Assembly: GCA_947493705.1 (NCBI GenBank)
Contig: CANLSH010000015.1
Location: 20,666-84,665 of the forward strand
Length of the DNA: 64,000 nt
DNA from: an uncultured Arachnia sp.
GTDB lineage: Bacteria; Actinomycetota; Actinomycetes; Propionibacteriales; Propionibacteriaceae
Direction: 5' to 3'
Positions within the stretch are counted from its first letter, which is position 1. Every line of letters begins with the position of its first letter. Both the position numbers and the translations under genes were made by a program. Below, piece after piece: positions 26,033 to 36,047 of this stretch. A model generated the notes under the pieces. The model was given only the letters and a program-made list of their open reading frames with translations, did no database searches and was not told where the DNA came from.

Positions 26033-29000
26033 ATGGCCGGGAACGGGATGTTGAGGCTTCGTGGGCGCGGCCTGCGGCCAGGATGGCTCGAAGGCGTGGT
26101 TGGCGCTGGAGTGCTGGTCGTCAAAGCTGCGGAGCTGATCATCGGATGGGTAGTGGCGGGATCGGCTCCGGCGCCAGCTGCTGCCACGTGGCTGCTCATC
26201 GACAGTCTTGCTACGGCCGTCCTGGCCTTTGGTGTCGTGTGGGCGACGCGTGTTTACATCAACCGGTCGCTACGTAGTTCTCATTCCACAACACAGGGCG
26301 TGCGGGACGGAGTGCAGGATGTGGCGCACGCCGTGGAGGATGCAGCGGCCACCGTGCTCAAGGTGGCGCACTCGCTTGAGGCGGAGAGCTCAAAGAGGCG
26401 GACGGACCACGAGTGGTTGAAGGCGCAGATCCACGAGATTCGCACGGACATAGCCGAAGTTCGCAGTGACACTGAATTCCTTGCCTCGCAAGTCACGAGA
26501 CCGAACGTTTCCGGAGCGCCGCGCCGCGTTCTGATGGTGACGAGCAATGGTGCCGGACTCGGGCATCTGACGAGGTGTCTGGCTCTTGCACGGGAGTTCC
26601 CCGCTGAGTGGACGGTGGACATTCTGACGCTGTCCACAGGATGGCGCAAGGTGGCGAATGAGGGCGTCAACCTCCACTATTTCCCAAGCAAGCAGGCGTT
26701 GGGACTCATGCAGCGTCAATGGCACAGACGCTTCGCTCGCGCGGTTTCAAACATTGTGGATGAGATCAATCCTGACGTCATGTTCTTCGACGGGACTGCG
26801 CTCTATCGAGGCGTGTACGAGGTCCCCAGACAACGGTTCATACCGCTCGTGTGGATCGTTCGGGGCGGATGGAAGAAAGGGGTCACGAACGAGCAGACGA
26901 AATTCCCCGAGCGTTTCGCTGACGGTCTCCTTCTCCCGGGAGACCATGCAATTGGGGAGGAGGTGGCGCCCGTAGCCGTTGACACTCTCCCAGTTCTACG
27001 AACGCCGCCCCTGTTCTACGCCCCACAACTCCTTCGTGGTAGTGACGCCCGGGATCAACTCGGACTTGCTGAGGGGGTCCGTTACGTTCTGCTTCAGCTC
27101 GGCGCTGGCAACATTGACAGAATTGGCGACAAGCTGCTTGCGGCAGCGGAAGCCGTCGAACAATTGGGACCTGAGTGGCGGGCCGTGGTTGTCGATTCGC
27201 CCATTGCACGAAAAACCGACGTCCTTCCGCCGCAGGTGAAGCGAATCTCCGCCTATCCGTTGTCCGCGTATTACCGTGCTTTTGAGTTCGTGGTTGTTGC
27301 TGCTGGTTACAACACTGTCCAGGAAGTGCTCGCGCTCCGGGTGCCCGCACTGATCGTGCCCAATCTGGAAACGATCACAGACGATCAAGCGCGGCGAGCG
27401 GAAGCTGCCGCAGCTTCGGGCATGAGCCTTTGTGTCAGGACAGCCGAAGAGATCCCTGCCGCAATACGGTCACTGGGGAACGAATCCACGCGCTCCGGGC
27501 TGCGCCAAGCAATGTCTGCTCTGGACACCCGTCACGATGTGCCCGAACTCGGATCCTGGGTGGAGGAGGTGATGGTTAAAAGCCAGAGCCGTTGCCGTGT
27601 TGCGACGCAAACCCGCGCCAGCGGATCGGACGAGGTGAACGGCGTCGCCCAGCTGTCCGGAGATGGAACTCCTCCACGGCTGCGTGCTGACATTTCCATC
27701 GGCAACGTCATGGATCGCGTTGATCGCGCCAGCTCCCACGTAGCAGTGGACAGCGGGGCCCGTCGGGATCCATGGCCACCGAGTGAGCAGGCTCACTGGT
27801 TGGACAACAGTGGCGAGCTGTCCCACCGGGCCCACCCCATCAATCTGGATCATCCCTGCTGGAACAGAATCAAGGTTGACTCGTGGGCCCTCATCTCGGA
27901 ATCCACGGTGGCTGTGGAGTACCTGTCGGCCATCGCTTCCCGTGGCAAGATGAATTTCGAACAGCTTCAGCGCGCTGTCGCACGCCGTGAGCTGTCCGGA
28001 ATCGACGCGCAGTGGCTCGCACGTCTTGCCCGCATCGTTGCTCTCCAGTCCTCACAGCAGGATGCGGTGCAGTGTGCAATTGATGCATTGCAGCAGGCTG
28101 TTCCGTCCATGGTGTGGGACAACTCAACGATTCCGCTGAGAAAGTTGCTCATCGAACTGATGTTCCGAGAAGGAGACGTTTCAGGAGCGGCGCGGCTCTT
28201 GAGCTCCTATCCGGATCTTGCGGACTACTACCACGGCTATCTCGCCGCAGACCTCATAAATCCGTTCGTGACCGGCGATCCTTCGTCGTTTGATCAGTGG
28301 TTGTCGCTCCTGAACCGAGTCTTTCTCCACTACGGCCTGGCCCCTGTCAGCGTTGACCGCGACCCCCAGCTGCCGTTCAACTCCTTGACAGTCATCAATC
28401 CTCCTCCAGTAGTTGAAGATGGTCCACTGGTTTCCGTCGTGATGACGAGCTTCAACCCAGATACCACTGACTTCCGAGCTTCAGTTGCTTCGATCCTGAA
28501 CCAGACATGGCGCAATCTCGAACTGGTCATCGTTGATGACTGCTCGACGAGGTTGCCGCCGAACCTTTTGACAGAGATTCAGGACAGTGACCCCAGGGTC
28601 AGAGTGTTGCGTCTTGAGGAGAATGGAGGAACCTATCGAGCTCGCAACAAGGGAATTCTCGCGGCGCATGGTGAGTTCGTCACAGGTCAGGACACCGACG
28701 ACTGGTCCCACCCCGAGCGGGTCGAGAGGCAAGTCAACGCTTTCGTGAATCGGCCTGATCTGAGCGGGGTGATGACATCCGCCAACAGGACTGATGACCG
28801 ATTGGTCCGGATGTCGCCGGGCTTTGACTGCCACAGAAAATGTGAAGCGAGTCTGCTCTATCGTCGCTCCGACGCCGTCTCTGTGGGCGGGTACCTTCCG
28901 ATCCGCAAGGGGGCGGACTCTGAATTTCGTGAACGCCTGGAGCGGTGGAGCGAGCTTCCGGTTCTCGTTCTTGATGAACCGCTCTACATCATCCGACTGA

Positions 29001-30265
29001 CGGCCGGATCATTGTCACGATCGGATTTTCGAGCCGGTTGGTCACATCACGCTCGGCGAGCGTTTTCGAGTGCCTACAAGTACTGGCACTCCGCTGCCGC
29101 TCACGCTGAACTGGAGCTGGACATCGCAGACGACGGCACTTCGCTTCCCTTTGTGGTGCCATCCCGATTGCGCGGTGGAACTTCCAGCGTCCCTGGCTAC
29201 GACGTGTGCTTCGTGAATGACTGGCGTCTTCAGGGGAATTCGGTTGACCAAGCTCTGGCGGAGATTGGCGCAGCAGTGCGAAGTGGGCTTCGTGTGGGGG
29301 TCCTGCAGATGGAGACTCCCTACAGCCAGCTGGGAGCCACTCGTGTCCTGGTCCATGGAATTCAGAAGCTGATCAATTCCGGCACGATTGGCCAATTGTT
29401 CCTGGATGAGACCGCGGACGTGGACCTCATGCTCGTCCGCGATCCAGCAGTTCTCGACTACGCCAAGCGAGCGCGCAGCGAGCTCCGGGTTCGCCAATGC
29501 CTCCTCGTGTCAACGGACACCAGCGTGACGAATCCCGGGGGAGTGCTGCGTTATGTTCCCCAGCACGCACAGGAGATGGGGATGAGCGTCTTTGGCGTTG
29601 AACCGCTCTGGGCCGTGCCACTGGGCTCCACGAACGAGTCATTCGCCGCTACCTACGCCCTCCCAGTCCTTGATCAGCCATATCCCCTCATTGTTGATCT
29701 GGCTCATCAGCCAGCTGGCCGACCCCCTCACGTGAATGCTGGACTGCGCATTGGCCGGACGGCCACCGGCTCCAGACTGGATTGGCCCTCTGACGGCGTT
29801 GCTCTCAGAGTTGCCTATCCCACGGATGGGTCGGCGGAAGTGCGAATCCTCGGTGATGCAGGCGGTGCGCTACAGGTGCTCGGAGACACAGCCATGGCGC
29901 CGTCGTGGCTGAACTTCTCCCACGACGACATGCGTCCGGATGTTTTCTGGAGAACAGTGGACTATGCCGTCCAGTTTGACGGGCGAGGAATTTCCTCGGA
30001 TTCACTGAGGGAAATGGTTGGAGCACTCGCCTCCGGAACTGTGGTCATCACGAGCCCCGACCACGAAGGATTTTTCGGTGACTCGGTACTCGTGGGCGAA
30101 CCCCACGACGTACCTCGTTTGTTGCAAAGTGTTCCTGTCGCCTCGGAGGCGTATCGTCTACAGGTGCAAAGGGGCGCACGATTCGTTCATGAACAGTTGT
30201 CCGAAGAGGCTTTCATGGACTTCCTCCGAGAAGCGATGTCAACGCAACAGATTGTGAGTCTCTGA
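26033..30265 (+). CDS. Giant membrane-anchored multidomain glycosyltransferase (GT28-like, GT2, GT4-like)
   Basis: 1410 residues. In order: two N-terminal membrane segments (about 18-75) and a coiled coil (to about 155). A GT28/MurG-like domain from about 168 follows (VTSNGAGLGHLTRCLALAR, VVAAGYNTVQEVLALRVPALI). Next is a helical linker. A GT2 domain from about 799 (VSVVMTSFNPDT, VDDCS, GQDTDDWSHPERV) carries a DxD-type motif. A C-terminal GT4-like region from about 1058 (VNDWRLQGNSVDQ, LASGTVVITSPDHEGFFGDSV) ends the protein. It probably adds several sugars in sequence at the membrane. ATG 26033 lies 6 bp after the dehydrogenase stop; ATG 26048 is an alternative. Confidence 0.85.
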   Translation: MAGNGMLRLRGRGLRPGWLEGVVGAGVLVVKAAELIIGWVVAGSAPAPAAATWLLIDSLATAVLAFGVVWATRVYINRSLRSSHSTTQGVRDGVQDVAHAVEDAAATVLKVAHSLEAESSKRRTDHEWLKAQIHEIRTDIAEVRSDTEFLASQVTRPNVSGAPRRVLMVTSNGAGLGHLTRCLALAREFPAEWTVDILTLSTGWRKVANEGVNLHYFPSKQALGLMQRQWHRRFARAVSNIVDEINPDVMFFDGTALYRGVYEVPRQRFIPLVWIVRGGWKKGVTNEQTKFPERFADGLLLPGDHAIGEEVAPVAVDTLPVLRTPPLFYAPQLLRGSDARDQLGLAEGVRYVLLQLGAGNIDRIGDKLLAAAEAVEQLGPEWRAVVVDSPIARKTDVLPPQVKRISAYPLSAYYRAFEFVVVAAGYNTVQEVLALRVPALIVPNLETITDDQARRAEAAAASGMSLCVRTAEEIPAAIRSLGNESTRSGLRQAMSALDTRHDVPELGSWVEEVMVKSQSRCRVATQTRASGSDEVNGVAQLSGDGTPPRLRADISIGNVMDRVDRASSHVAVDSGARRDPWPPSEQAHWLDNSGELSHRAHPINLDHPCWNRIKVDSWALISESTVAVEYLSAIASRGKMNFEQLQRAVARRELSGIDAQWLARLARIVALQSSQQDAVQCAIDALQQAVPSMVWDNSTIPLRKLLIELMFREGDVSGAARLLSSYPDLADYYHGYLAADLINPFVTGDPSSFDQWLSLLNRVFLHYGLAPVSVDRDPQLPFNSLTVINPPPVVEDGPLVSVVMTSFNPDTTDFRASVASILNQTWRNLELVIVDDCSTRLPPNLLTEIQDSDPRVRVLRLEENGGTYRARNKGILAAHGEFVTGQDTDDWSHPERVERQVNAFVNRPDLSGVMTSANRTDDRLVRMSPGFDCHRKCEASLLYRRSDAVSVGGYLPIRKGADSEFRERLERWSELPVLVLDEPLYIIRLTAGSLSRSDFRAGWSHHARRAFSSAYKYWHSAAAHAELELDIADDGTSLPFVVPSRLRGGTSSVPGYDVCFVNDWRLQGNSVDQALAEIGAAVRSGLRVGVLQMETPYSQLGATRVLVHGIQKLINSGTIGQLFLDETADVDLMLVRDPAVLDYAKRARSELRVRQCLLVSTDTSVTNPGGVLRYVPQHAQEMGMSVFGVEPLWAVPLGSTNESFAATYALPVLDQPYPLIVDLAHQPAGRPPHVNAGLRIGRTATGSRLDWPSDGVALRVAYPTDGSAEVRILGDAGGALQVLGDTAMAPSWLNFSHDDMRPDVFWRTVDYAVQFDGRGISSDSLREMVGALASGTVVITSPDHEGFFGDSVLVGEPHDVPRLLQSVPVASEAYRLQVQRGARFVHEQLSEEAFMDFLREAMSTQQIVSL

Positions 30266-30266
30266 A

Positions 30267-31460
30267 ATGCGATCTCGAAAAGTCCTGAGCGGGAAGCAAC
30301 TTGCGGGTACCGCTGCCGCTGGCTTGCTGGGTGCGGTTGCGTTCGTGCTGCTGGATGGGCTCTCCTCGGTGACATTCCTGTCCACCCTCTGGTGGTTGGT
30401 GGCTGCTGGAGGCACAGCGGCGCTGATGGCCAGTGGGTTGTTGGCCCTACTCCTGGTGGGCAGCGTCACGGGAGTGTCGGTGAACCGCAGCCGACTGCTC
30501 ACTGAGCGTCGCATCAAAGAGATACTCGGGTCCAACGCGAAGACACTCTCTGCGGTTGTCGAAACCAATACTGTCCTGGAAAATCTCCGGGACTCAGTGG
30601 AGCGCATGCGCGACGAGGCACTCGGTGATGTCCGCATCGACAGTGTGCTCGCCCGGTTGGAAGCGGCAGAGCGACGAGTCATGTCGAGTCTGGAAACGTC
30701 CACGATGGATCATCACGATTCATTTGGAGCGATCCGCGAACAGCTGGAGACACTGCAGCGCCAGACGAACACCACTCAGCTGGAATCGCAGGTGACCAAA
30801 TCCCAGAAATCCATTCGCTCTCTCGTCATCTCCACGGCCCGGGATACGGTGCGCCAAGTGGAAGCCCTCCTGCAATTGATGCCGCGCGTGGACACCTCTA
30901 CCCGGCGCTATCCAGCCTCCAGCGGCTATTCGATGAACCCGGAGGGGTTACTGCTGCTTTCGGATCTCATACAGAAGCGCCGACCCCACCTCATTGTGGA
31001 GATGGGAAGTGGTAGCTCGACTATTTGGGGCGGTACAGCGGCCCAGGGCGTCGATGCACGATATGTTGCCATGGAACACGAGCCGGAATACTTCCAGAAG
31101 ACGCAACTTCTGATCGATGGTTTCGCCATGCACCCGAGGGTGGAGTGTCGACTGGCCGAGCTACGAGACGTTTCCACTCCGCGGGGCACCATGCGCTGGT
31201 ATGACCCGAACGCTTTTTCCGATCTCGCCGGTATCGATCTGCTCATTGTTGACGGCCCCCCGGGATGGACGGGCGATCTCGCGCGCTACCCAGCGCTACC
31301 CGTACTTTCTGATCGACTGGCCGACACCTGCCTCATCTATGTCGATGACATGCATCGTGCAGATGAACAAGAAGTGTTCCGACTGTGGTTGGAAGCATTC
31401 CCCGATTTTGAAGCTGTCGACAGTGGCGTCCCCCGGGTTGCCCTGCTGCAGAGACGATGA
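30267..31460 (+). CDS. Membrane-tethered SAM-dependent methyltransferase
   Basis: 397 residues. Two N-terminal hydrophobic segments (about 10-70) are followed by a long predicted coiled coil (about 80-195). A class I methyltransferase domain contains VEMGSGSSTIWGG (about 241), an acidic residue in AMEHEPEY, and LLIVDGPPGWTGDLARYPAL. It probably methylates a sugar or nucleotide-linked sugar at the membrane; the acceptor is unknown. It begins 1 bp after the giant glycosyltransferase and overlaps the acyltransferase (ATGA), so it is co-translated with both. Confidence 0.82.
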   Translation: MRSRKVLSGKQLAGTAAAGLLGAVAFVLLDGLSSVTFLSTLWWLVAAGGTAALMASGLLALLLVGSVTGVSVNRSRLLTERRIKEILGSNAKTLSAVVETNTVLENLRDSVERMRDEALGDVRIDSVLARLEAAERRVMSSLETSTMDHHDSFGAIREQLETLQRQTNTTQLESQVTKSQKSIRSLVISTARDTVRQVEALLQLMPRVDTSTRRYPASSGYSMNPEGLLLLSDLIQKRRPHLIVEMGSGSSTIWGGTAAQGVDARYVAMEHEPEYFQKTQLLIDGFAMHPRVECRLAELRDVSTPRGTMRWYDPNAFSDLAGIDLLIVDGPPGWTGDLARYPALPVLSDRLADTCLIYVDDMHRADEQEVFRLWLEAFPDFEAVDSGVPRVALLQRR

Positions 31461-33490
31461 GTTCAACAGCCACGGCGAACCTCATTCCGCCAGGACCTCC
31501 CACGGTCAGCATTCAGAAGCGTTACCGGCCCGAGATCGAGGGCCTGCGAATCATCGCGGCCCTGCTCGTGGCGGTGTACCACATCTGGTTCCAAAAGGTT
31601 TCCGGAGGCGTCGACGTCTTCTTTGTTGTCTCCGGATTCCTCGTGACAACGTCGCTGCTCTCTCGTTTCAACCGGGAGGGCAGGATCAGATTCACCCCCT
31701 ATGCGCTGAATCTGGCCAGGCGACTACTTCCGAATGCTCTGGTGGTCCTGCTCTTCGTCACGGTCGTGAGCTTCCTGATTCTCCCCGAGGTCCGGCACTA
31801 CAGCACAATGCGGGAACTTTTTGCGTCGCTGTTCTACTACGAGAACTGGCAGCTGGCTGCGACCGGCACGGACTACTTGGACCAGAGCAACGAAAAAAGT
31901 CCGGTCCAGCACTTCTGGGCAATGTCCATTCAGGGCCAATTCTACATCCTCGTTTTCCTGACAGTGGGGCTTGCAATAGTGCTCACTGCACGCAGAGCAA
32001 AAAGCTTCGGCTGGGTGCTGAGCATCATTTTCGGTGCCCTGTTCGCCACCTCACTGGCCTTCTCCATCCATCTGACCGCTGTGAACCAGCCATGGGCGTA
32101 CTTCGACACTCGCACGCGATTCTGGGAGTTCCTGATCGGTGGACTGCTCACGCTGGTGATTTTTCGCCTCACGCTGCCGCGCCCAGTCAGCGCCGCTCTC
32201 GGCTGGATTGGCCTGGCCACATTGTTGAGCACCGGAATGTTGTTCGACGTTGGCGGCAGTTTTCCGGGATGGGCAGCGCTGGTGCCTGTCGGGGCAGCGA
32301 TCATGATTTTGCTCGCGGGGCAGAATCCGACCACCCTGGGTGTTGAAAAGATATTGGGCAGCCGTCCCATGGTCTACCTCGGCGGCTTCAGTTACGGTCT
32401 GTACTTGTGGCACTGGTCACTGCTCAGCTTCTATTACGTCATTTTTGACACGAAATACGTGGGTCCTCTTCATGGCGTCGCGATCATTGTGGCCTCGTTG
32501 TTCCTGAGCATGGTGTCCACGACGCTCGTCGAGAAGCCGATGGCCAGACGTGTGTCCCGGCACGGCCTGGGGCTCAAAGGGTTCGCTCCAATCATCACGC
32601 TGTTCCTTGTTGTGTTGATCAGTGTGACGGCGTGGAATGTGTCGAGTCGCTTCCAGTCCTCCGGGCTCGCAGCCAAGGCCGACACCCCGGACTATCCCGG
32701 CGCCGTGGCGATGCAGGAAAGCTATCCGGAGATCCCTGCGCTGGATCCAATTCCTGCGCTGCCGGACCTCAAGGAGGACAAGGCCAAACCCTACTTCGAT
32801 GGTTGTCATCAAAGGCATGGCGAGACCGAGGTGCTCATCTGTGAGTACGGTCAGACAGAGGATTTTGAGTACACGGTGGCTCTCGTGGGTGGTTCTAAGG
32901 CGACGCACTGGCTGCCGAGTCTGGAAGCATTCGCAGCGGAGGAGAACATTCGTATTCTCAACGTCACCAAGAGTGGGTGTCGTCTCTCGCTTCAGAAGGG
33001 CCCCACGCCGGACTGCACGCAGTGGAATGAAGACGTCGTGGCTGAGGTCGCCAGGACGTCTCCGGATTTGGCGATTGTGCTCGCAGACACCTCAGATGCG
33101 GAAGTGAGTGCGGTCCCCCAGGGGTTCCTGCTGCAGTTCGCCGATCTGCACGATCGCGGGGTACCGATCCTGGCCGTGCGTGACACCCCGACAATGAAAA
33201 CCGATGTCCCGGAATGTCTGAGCGGCCGCAATGTCGTGGAAACGGATTGCGGCTCCAGCAGAGAATTCGCGCTGTCCTCCCCACCGCACTGGGAGCGTTT
33301 GGCAGATCCTCCGGAGTATGTGAACTATGTCGATTACTCGAAGTACCTGTGCACAGATGATTTCTGTCCGGCGGTCATAGGCAACATCGTCGCCTACATC
33401 GATGCGGACCACATGAGCGCAACTTTCAGCAGGTCCATGGGACCCATCATCAGACAGGACGTGATGCAGATCCTTGAGCGTGCGCGCTGA
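31457..33490 (+). CDS. OafA-type acyltransferase with C-terminal SGNH-like domain
   Basis: 677 residues. The N-terminal acyltransferase-3 domain has YRPEIEGLRIIAALLVAVYH, GGVDVFFVVSGFLVT and about ten membrane helices; it would O-acylate the polymer. From about residue 470 there is an extracytoplasmic SGNH-like domain. The first block, normally GDSHA, reads GGSKATHW, keeping the serine but losing the Asp and first His. The final block has a DADH, placing Asp and His as expected (about 647). Peptide bonds between the domains are Pro-rich. ATG 31457 overlaps the methyltransferase stop by 4 bp. Confidence 0.88.
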   Translation: MSSTATANLIPPGPPTVSIQKRYRPEIEGLRIIAALLVAVYHIWFQKVSGGVDVFFVVSGFLVTTSLLSRFNREGRIRFTPYALNLARRLLPNALVVLLFVTVVSFLILPEVRHYSTMRELFASLFYYENWQLAATGTDYLDQSNEKSPVQHFWAMSIQGQFYILVFLTVGLAIVLTARRAKSFGWVLSIIFGALFATSLAFSIHLTAVNQPWAYFDTRTRFWEFLIGGLLTLVIFRLTLPRPVSAALGWIGLATLLSTGMLFDVGGSFPGWAALVPVGAAIMILLAGQNPTTLGVEKILGSRPMVYLGGFSYGLYLWHWSLLSFYYVIFDTKYVGPLHGVAIIVASLFLSMVSTTLVEKPMARRVSRHGLGLKGFAPIITLFLVVLISVTAWNVSSRFQSSGLAAKADTPDYPGAVAMQESYPEIPALDPIPALPDLKEDKAKPYFDGCHQRHGETEVLICEYGQTEDFEYTVALVGGSKATHWLPSLEAFAAEENIRILNVTKSGCRLSLQKGPTPDCTQWNEDVVAEVARTSPDLAIVLADTSDAEVSAVPQGFLLQFADLHDRGVPILAVRDTPTMKTDVPECLSGRNVVETDCGSSREFALSSPPHWERLADPPEYVNYVDYSKYLCTDDFCPAVIGNIVAYIDADHMSATFSRSMGPIIRQDVMQILERAR

Positions 33491-33646
33491 AGCCGGTCGT
33501 TCCTCCGCGGCGATTGCATGGACAGGGGCTCTGAGCCCCCTACAGTGGAGGCGTTCACTGGCTGAATGAGTGTGGTGCGCCGGTTGCTTCGCCATCGGCG
33601 ACGCGGGCATGTGTGAGGGTTCTGGAGCGACTGAGAAGGGGAATTT

Positions 33647-34483
33647 GTGCCGATGTCACGGCTACGACAGGGGCTGGGACGGCGATCGGCCGCTCTGATG
33701 AAGCATCCCCGTCACTTTGCCCAACTCCTGCTGCCGCTTGTGCTCGCCCTGTGCGGTTGGCTGGCGATCGCTGTGGAATGGTGGCGGGTGGGCATCATCC
33801 TGATCTCTGCCGCACTCCTCGCGTTCGCTGCGCTCATCTGGCTTCGGCTTCGGCGCATGCAGATGAGGAGCGACCGGGGTGTGCGTACGATGGTCGACCG
33901 TCTTGACGCCCTGGCTCTGAGCGTCGCTGCGTCGAAGAGTGTGACGGAGGCGAAAGATACTCGCGGTGCTGAAGACGTGAAGCACGAGGAAGAACCCCCT
34001 TCATCGGATGAGGACAAGCCCTCTTCATCGGATGTGACGCTCTCGGTGGCTGCTGTGATGACGGGCCTGCCGGTCGCGCTGTTGCGGGCGCTCGATGCCG
34101 CGGCACCCACCAGTGCACACGAGGCGGTTCTCATCGTGCCGAATGCTCTTGCAAGCGCGGTGACGAACTGGATGGAAGCGACGGTTCCGGGGTGCTGGAC
34201 GGTGCTCGGCGAAGAATCAGACTTGCTGCGGCCACGAGCAGCGGGGACCCGGGCGCTCGTCATCCTCGACTCGGAGGATCGCCCAACCTATGAAGGTGTG
34301 CTGGATCAGAGCTTTTTCTGGTGGCTGCCGCGGAGCGCACACATCCATCTCGTCTCGCACGACGTCGTGGCTTTCGCCTCCCGACTGGCGAGGCAGCACA
34401 GGGTGGGACTCGCGCTGGCCCACCACGGACCCGGCAGTGCGCAGGCGTCGGTGACCCGGAAGAAGGATGATCGTGATGCATGA
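33647..34483 (+). CDS. Unrecognised membrane protein of the glycan locus
   Basis: 278 residues. A basic N-terminus is followed by two hydrophobic segments (about 24-44 and 48-66), then a coiled or charged stretch with a duplicated PSSDED/PSSSD acidic run. A soluble domain of about 130 residues follows (VAAVMTGLPVALLRALD, LVILDSEDRPTYEG, FFWWLPRSAHIHLVSHD). That part may be a degenerate enzyme fold; I cannot name it. GTG 33647 has GAAGGGG 5 bases upstream. It overlaps the next gene by 8 bp, so the two are probably coupled. Confidence 0.7.
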   Translation: MPMSRLRQGLGRRSAALMKHPRHFAQLLLPLVLALCGWLAIAVEWWRVGIILISAALLAFAALIWLRLRRMQMRSDRGVRTMVDRLDALALSVAASKSVTEAKDTRGAEDVKHEEEPPSSDEDKPSSSDVTLSVAAVMTGLPVALLRALDAAAPTSAHEAVLIVPNALASAVTNWMEATVPGCWTVLGEESDLLRPRAAGTRALVILDSEDRPTYEGVLDQSFFWWLPRSAHIHLVSHDVVAFASRLARQHRVGLALAHHGPGSAQASVTRKKDDRDA

Positions 34484-36047
34484 GCAGTTGCTGACCGCCC
34501 TTGAAGAGCTGGATCTTCTGCAGCCCTCAGCAACGCCCGATCTGCGGTTGCCGCCGGTGGTTTCTGTGCTCGACGACTTTTCGCAACGGTGTTTTGCCGA
34601 CACTGCTGGACTCTGGCCGATTCTGCCCGACTCCCTACCCGCAGATCTGGATTGCATCCAGCCGGACTTCCTCATGGTGGAATCCGCCTGGAATGGCAAC
34701 GACGGCGCGTGGCGCTATCTGGTGACATCGTCGGAAGGACCTCGCGCACCGCTGGTCTCCCTGGTGGACAGAGCTCGCAAGCATGGAATTCCCACCGTGT
34801 TCTGGAACAAGGAGGACCCGCCGCATTTCGACGACTTCGCGCCTGCAGCAGCACTGTTCGACTACATCTTCACCACCGAGGAGGCCCTCGTTGACCGCTA
34901 CCGGGGGCTAGCGCCCCATGCGGAAGTGGATGTGCTCAAGTTTGCTGCCTCCACGGCCCTGCACCGCCCGGAGAGGGTGGGAGGTGACAGGGAGGGGGAG
35001 GTGTGCTTTGCGGGCCAGTACTTTCGTCACAAGTACCCTGAGCGCCGGCAGCAGATGGACTACCTGTTCAAGGCCGCCGCGCAGTTCGATTTCACTATCT
35101 ACTCCCGGATGCTGGGTGGGCAGGAGAACTACGCGTTTCCTGAGGAGTTCGAGCGCTTCATTGCTGGTTCGCTGCCATACGCGGAGATGGTGAAGGAGTA
35201 CCGACGCCACAAGGTGTTCCTGAACGTCAATTCAGTCCCCACCTCCCGCTCCATGTGTGCTCGTCGCGTGTTCGAACTCGCCTCAGCCAAGACAATAGTT
35301 CTGAGCGCGGCCTCACCCGCGATCCGTTCCGTGTACGCAGAAGATGAAGTGCCCATGGCCTCAAGCGCTGAGGAGGCTGCTGAGATCCTGAACTCGCTCC
35401 TCTCCGATGACGCCGCCCGTGAGGCAATGGCACACCGGGCGTGGCGGCGAACGGCCCGGGAGCACACCTATGCCGATCGGATGCAACAGATCAGAGGGGT
35501 GTTGGGGCTCTCCAGCGAGCGACGTAGCGACGTCGTGGGGCTCGTGAGCCCCGCCGGTCTCCCGCACGAGGCACTGGACAGGCTTGCCACTGAACTCCTG
35601 GCTCAGGAACCGCTGAAGGGATTCTCGTGGGTGTGGCAGCTCGATGAGCCCTCGTGGCGTGCAAACAGGGAGTCACTGGTGCAGCGATTGGCAGCCCACG
35701 GTATCGGGATGACCACCGACAAGACCCCCACGTGGTGGGCAGCGTGGCATCCGGGGGCCGTCCACGGGGACCACTATCTTCAGGACATGCTCCTCTACGC
35801 CTCGCGCTACACAGATGGTTTCGCTGCCTGCGCCGAGCCCGGACGCACGGACGCTGGGATGGGGGACCGCGTCGTCCCACGGGTGTGGAGCCCGGGATGG
35901 TTGGCCCATCGCGAGTCGAGGGGCGTGGAAACTCTGTTGGGGGCGGTCAGAACGACTGACACGCACCACGTCGAGGGGGTCGAGGCCTACCTGGTCTCAG
36001 GAGTCGGCATCAGCTCGGCCAACGATCAGGGTGAAGTGGTGGCATGA
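34476..36047 (+). CDS. CgeB-like glycosyltransferase (GT-B)
   Basis: 523 residues. The layout is that of CgeB/DUF3880-type transferases: PTVFWNKEDPPHFD, FDYIFTTEEALVDRYR, VCFAGQYFRHKYPERR, then LNVNSVPTSRSMCARRVFELASA and a VLSAASPAIRS loop. It is probably cytoplasmic, adding a sugar to a lipid-linked glycan. The last about 150 residues are extra and not recognisable (DKTPTWWAAWHPGAVHGDHY). ATG 34476 is chosen because AAGGA lies 8 bases upstream. The next gene starts in a 4-bp ATGA overlap. Confidence 0.82.
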   Translation: MHEQLLTALEELDLLQPSATPDLRLPPVVSVLDDFSQRCFADTAGLWPILPDSLPADLDCIQPDFLMVESAWNGNDGAWRYLVTSSEGPRAPLVSLVDRARKHGIPTVFWNKEDPPHFDDFAPAAALFDYIFTTEEALVDRYRGLAPHAEVDVLKFAASTALHRPERVGGDREGEVCFAGQYFRHKYPERRQQMDYLFKAAAQFDFTIYSRMLGGQENYAFPEEFERFIAGSLPYAEMVKEYRRHKVFLNVNSVPTSRSMCARRVFELASAKTIVLSAASPAIRSVYAEDEVPMASSAEEAAEILNSLLSDDAAREAMAHRAWRRTAREHTYADRMQQIRGVLGLSSERRSDVVGLVSPAGLPHEALDRLATELLAQEPLKGFSWVWQLDEPSWRANRESLVQRLAAHGIGMTTDKTPTWWAAWHPGAVHGDHYLQDMLLYASRYTDGFAACAEPGRTDAGMGDRVVPRVWSPGWLAHRESRGVETLLGAVRTTDTHHVEGVEAYLVSGVGISSANDQGEVVA

